From Sphingomonas sp. UBA4766 (GTDB lineage: Bacteria; Pseudomonadota; Alphaproteobacteria; Sphingomonadales; Sphingomonadaceae), in contig DHHS01000090.1 of assembly GCA_002403415.1 (NCBI GenBank), positions 10,023 to 41,882 on the forward strand: DNA of 31,860 nt. The letters are read 5' to 3'. Positions within the stretch are counted from its first letter, which is position 1. The number at the start of each line of letters is the position of its first letter. Under the pieces are notes generated by a model. That model was not told the DNA's origin, made no database searches, and saw nothing but the letters and a program-made list of their open reading frames with translations. Of the stretch, positions 31,582 through 31,860 are shown in pieces. The position numbers and the translations under genes are program-made.

Positions 31582-31860
31582 TTACATATCGTCCGCTTCA
31601 TCGCCATCGGGGCCGACCATCATTTCTTCGGCCACCTTGTCAGTCCGCGCCCGGATCGCCTTTTCAAGCCGGTCGGCCAGCTCAGGATTATCGGTCAGAT
31701 AAGTCTTGGCATTTTCGCGCCCTTGTCCGATCCGTACACTGTCATAGCTGAACCACGCGCCCGATTTCTCGACCAGCCCGGCCTTCACGCCCAGATCGAG
31801 CATTTCGCCAATCTTTGAAATGCCCTGACCATACATGATGTCGAATTCGACCTGCTTGAA
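31582..31860 (-). CDS. recA: Recombinase RecA, C-terminal end (5' partial)
   Basis: Only the last 92 codons are in the window; the gene continues past its right edge. The sequence GQGISKIGEMLDLGVKAG, KSGAWFSYDSVRIGQGREN and the acidic tail ending DGDEADDM are diagnostic of RecA's C-terminal domain, which regulates DNA binding and filament formation. The catalytic core lies outside. It converges on the symporter gene with no visible terminator in the 11-base gap, so the two transcripts may overlap. Confidence 0.97.
   Translation of the reverse strand, partial: FKQVEFDIMYGQGISKIGEMLDLGVKAGLVEKSGAWFSYDSVRIGQGRENAKTYLTDNPELADRLEKAIRARTDKVAEEMMVGPDGDEADDM

Noticed and set aside
1..31860. CRISPR arrays, insertion sequences, prophage genes, tRNA or rRNA genes
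   Set aside because: I saw no spaced repeats, transposase or phage proteins, or cloverleaf-type sequences; the window is almost fully explained by conserved genes. A dedicated tRNA and small-RNA scan would settle the remaining gaps.

Overview
The window comes from a GC-rich alphaproteobacterium, most probably a sphingomonad. It carries a chromosomal block of photosynthesis genes of the aerobic anoxygenic phototroph type. The case rests on the gene order bchF-N-B-H-L-M-lhaA-puhA-B-C-(unknown)-acsF-puhE-hemA facing tspO-bchP-bch2-bchG-ppsR-aerR, on the oxygen-dependent cyclase AcsF, on an ALAS-type hemA, and on the style of the flanking rplM-rpsI, alaS and recA genes. Genus-level placement is inference.

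Layout. Positions 1-1800: the end of an unrecognised protein, then rplM-rpsI with a clear terminator. 1979-2581: a predicted lipoprotein cytochrome c with a strong, probably bidirectional hairpin terminator. 2606-8801 (minus strand): aerR-ppsR, then bchG-bch2-bchP-tspO. 8802-9179: a divergent control region. 9180-24582 (plus strand): fourteen genes packed almost without gaps, from bchF to hemA. 24592-30174 (minus strand): alaS, a cyclophilin-type isomerase, a PhyH-family oxygenase and an M24 peptidase. 30272-31570 (plus strand): a dicarboxylate/amino-acid symporter. 31582-31860 (minus strand): the C-terminal end of recA.

How the genes work together. HemA makes 5-aminolevulinate. BchH (Mg chelatase large subunit), BchM (methyltransferase) and AcsF (ring E cyclase) turn protoporphyrin IX into protochlorophyllide. 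BchL-BchN-BchB reduce ring D, BchF hydrates the vinyl group, BchG adds the isoprenoid tail and BchP reduces it. PuhA is the reaction-centre H subunit. PuhB, PuhC, PuhE, LhaA and probably the second PucC-family protein assemble the complexes. PpsR (repressor) and AerR (cobalamin-binding antirepressor) are the expected regulators. A perfect TGT-N12-ACA PpsR-type palindrome lies in front of bchG, and near-matches overlap a candidate bchF promoter.

Not in the window: pufBALM, crt genes, bchCXYZ, bchIDO and bchE. Housekeeping or general genes lie on both sides, so this appears to be one half of a split photosynthesis gene cluster. I found no CRISPR, prophage, insertion sequence or obvious defence system. 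The least described item is a 99-residue protein of unknown function fixed between puhC and acsF. The other points worth checking are an apparent CTG start for tspO inside a CTGA overlap, the cysteine content of PpsR, and the control sites.
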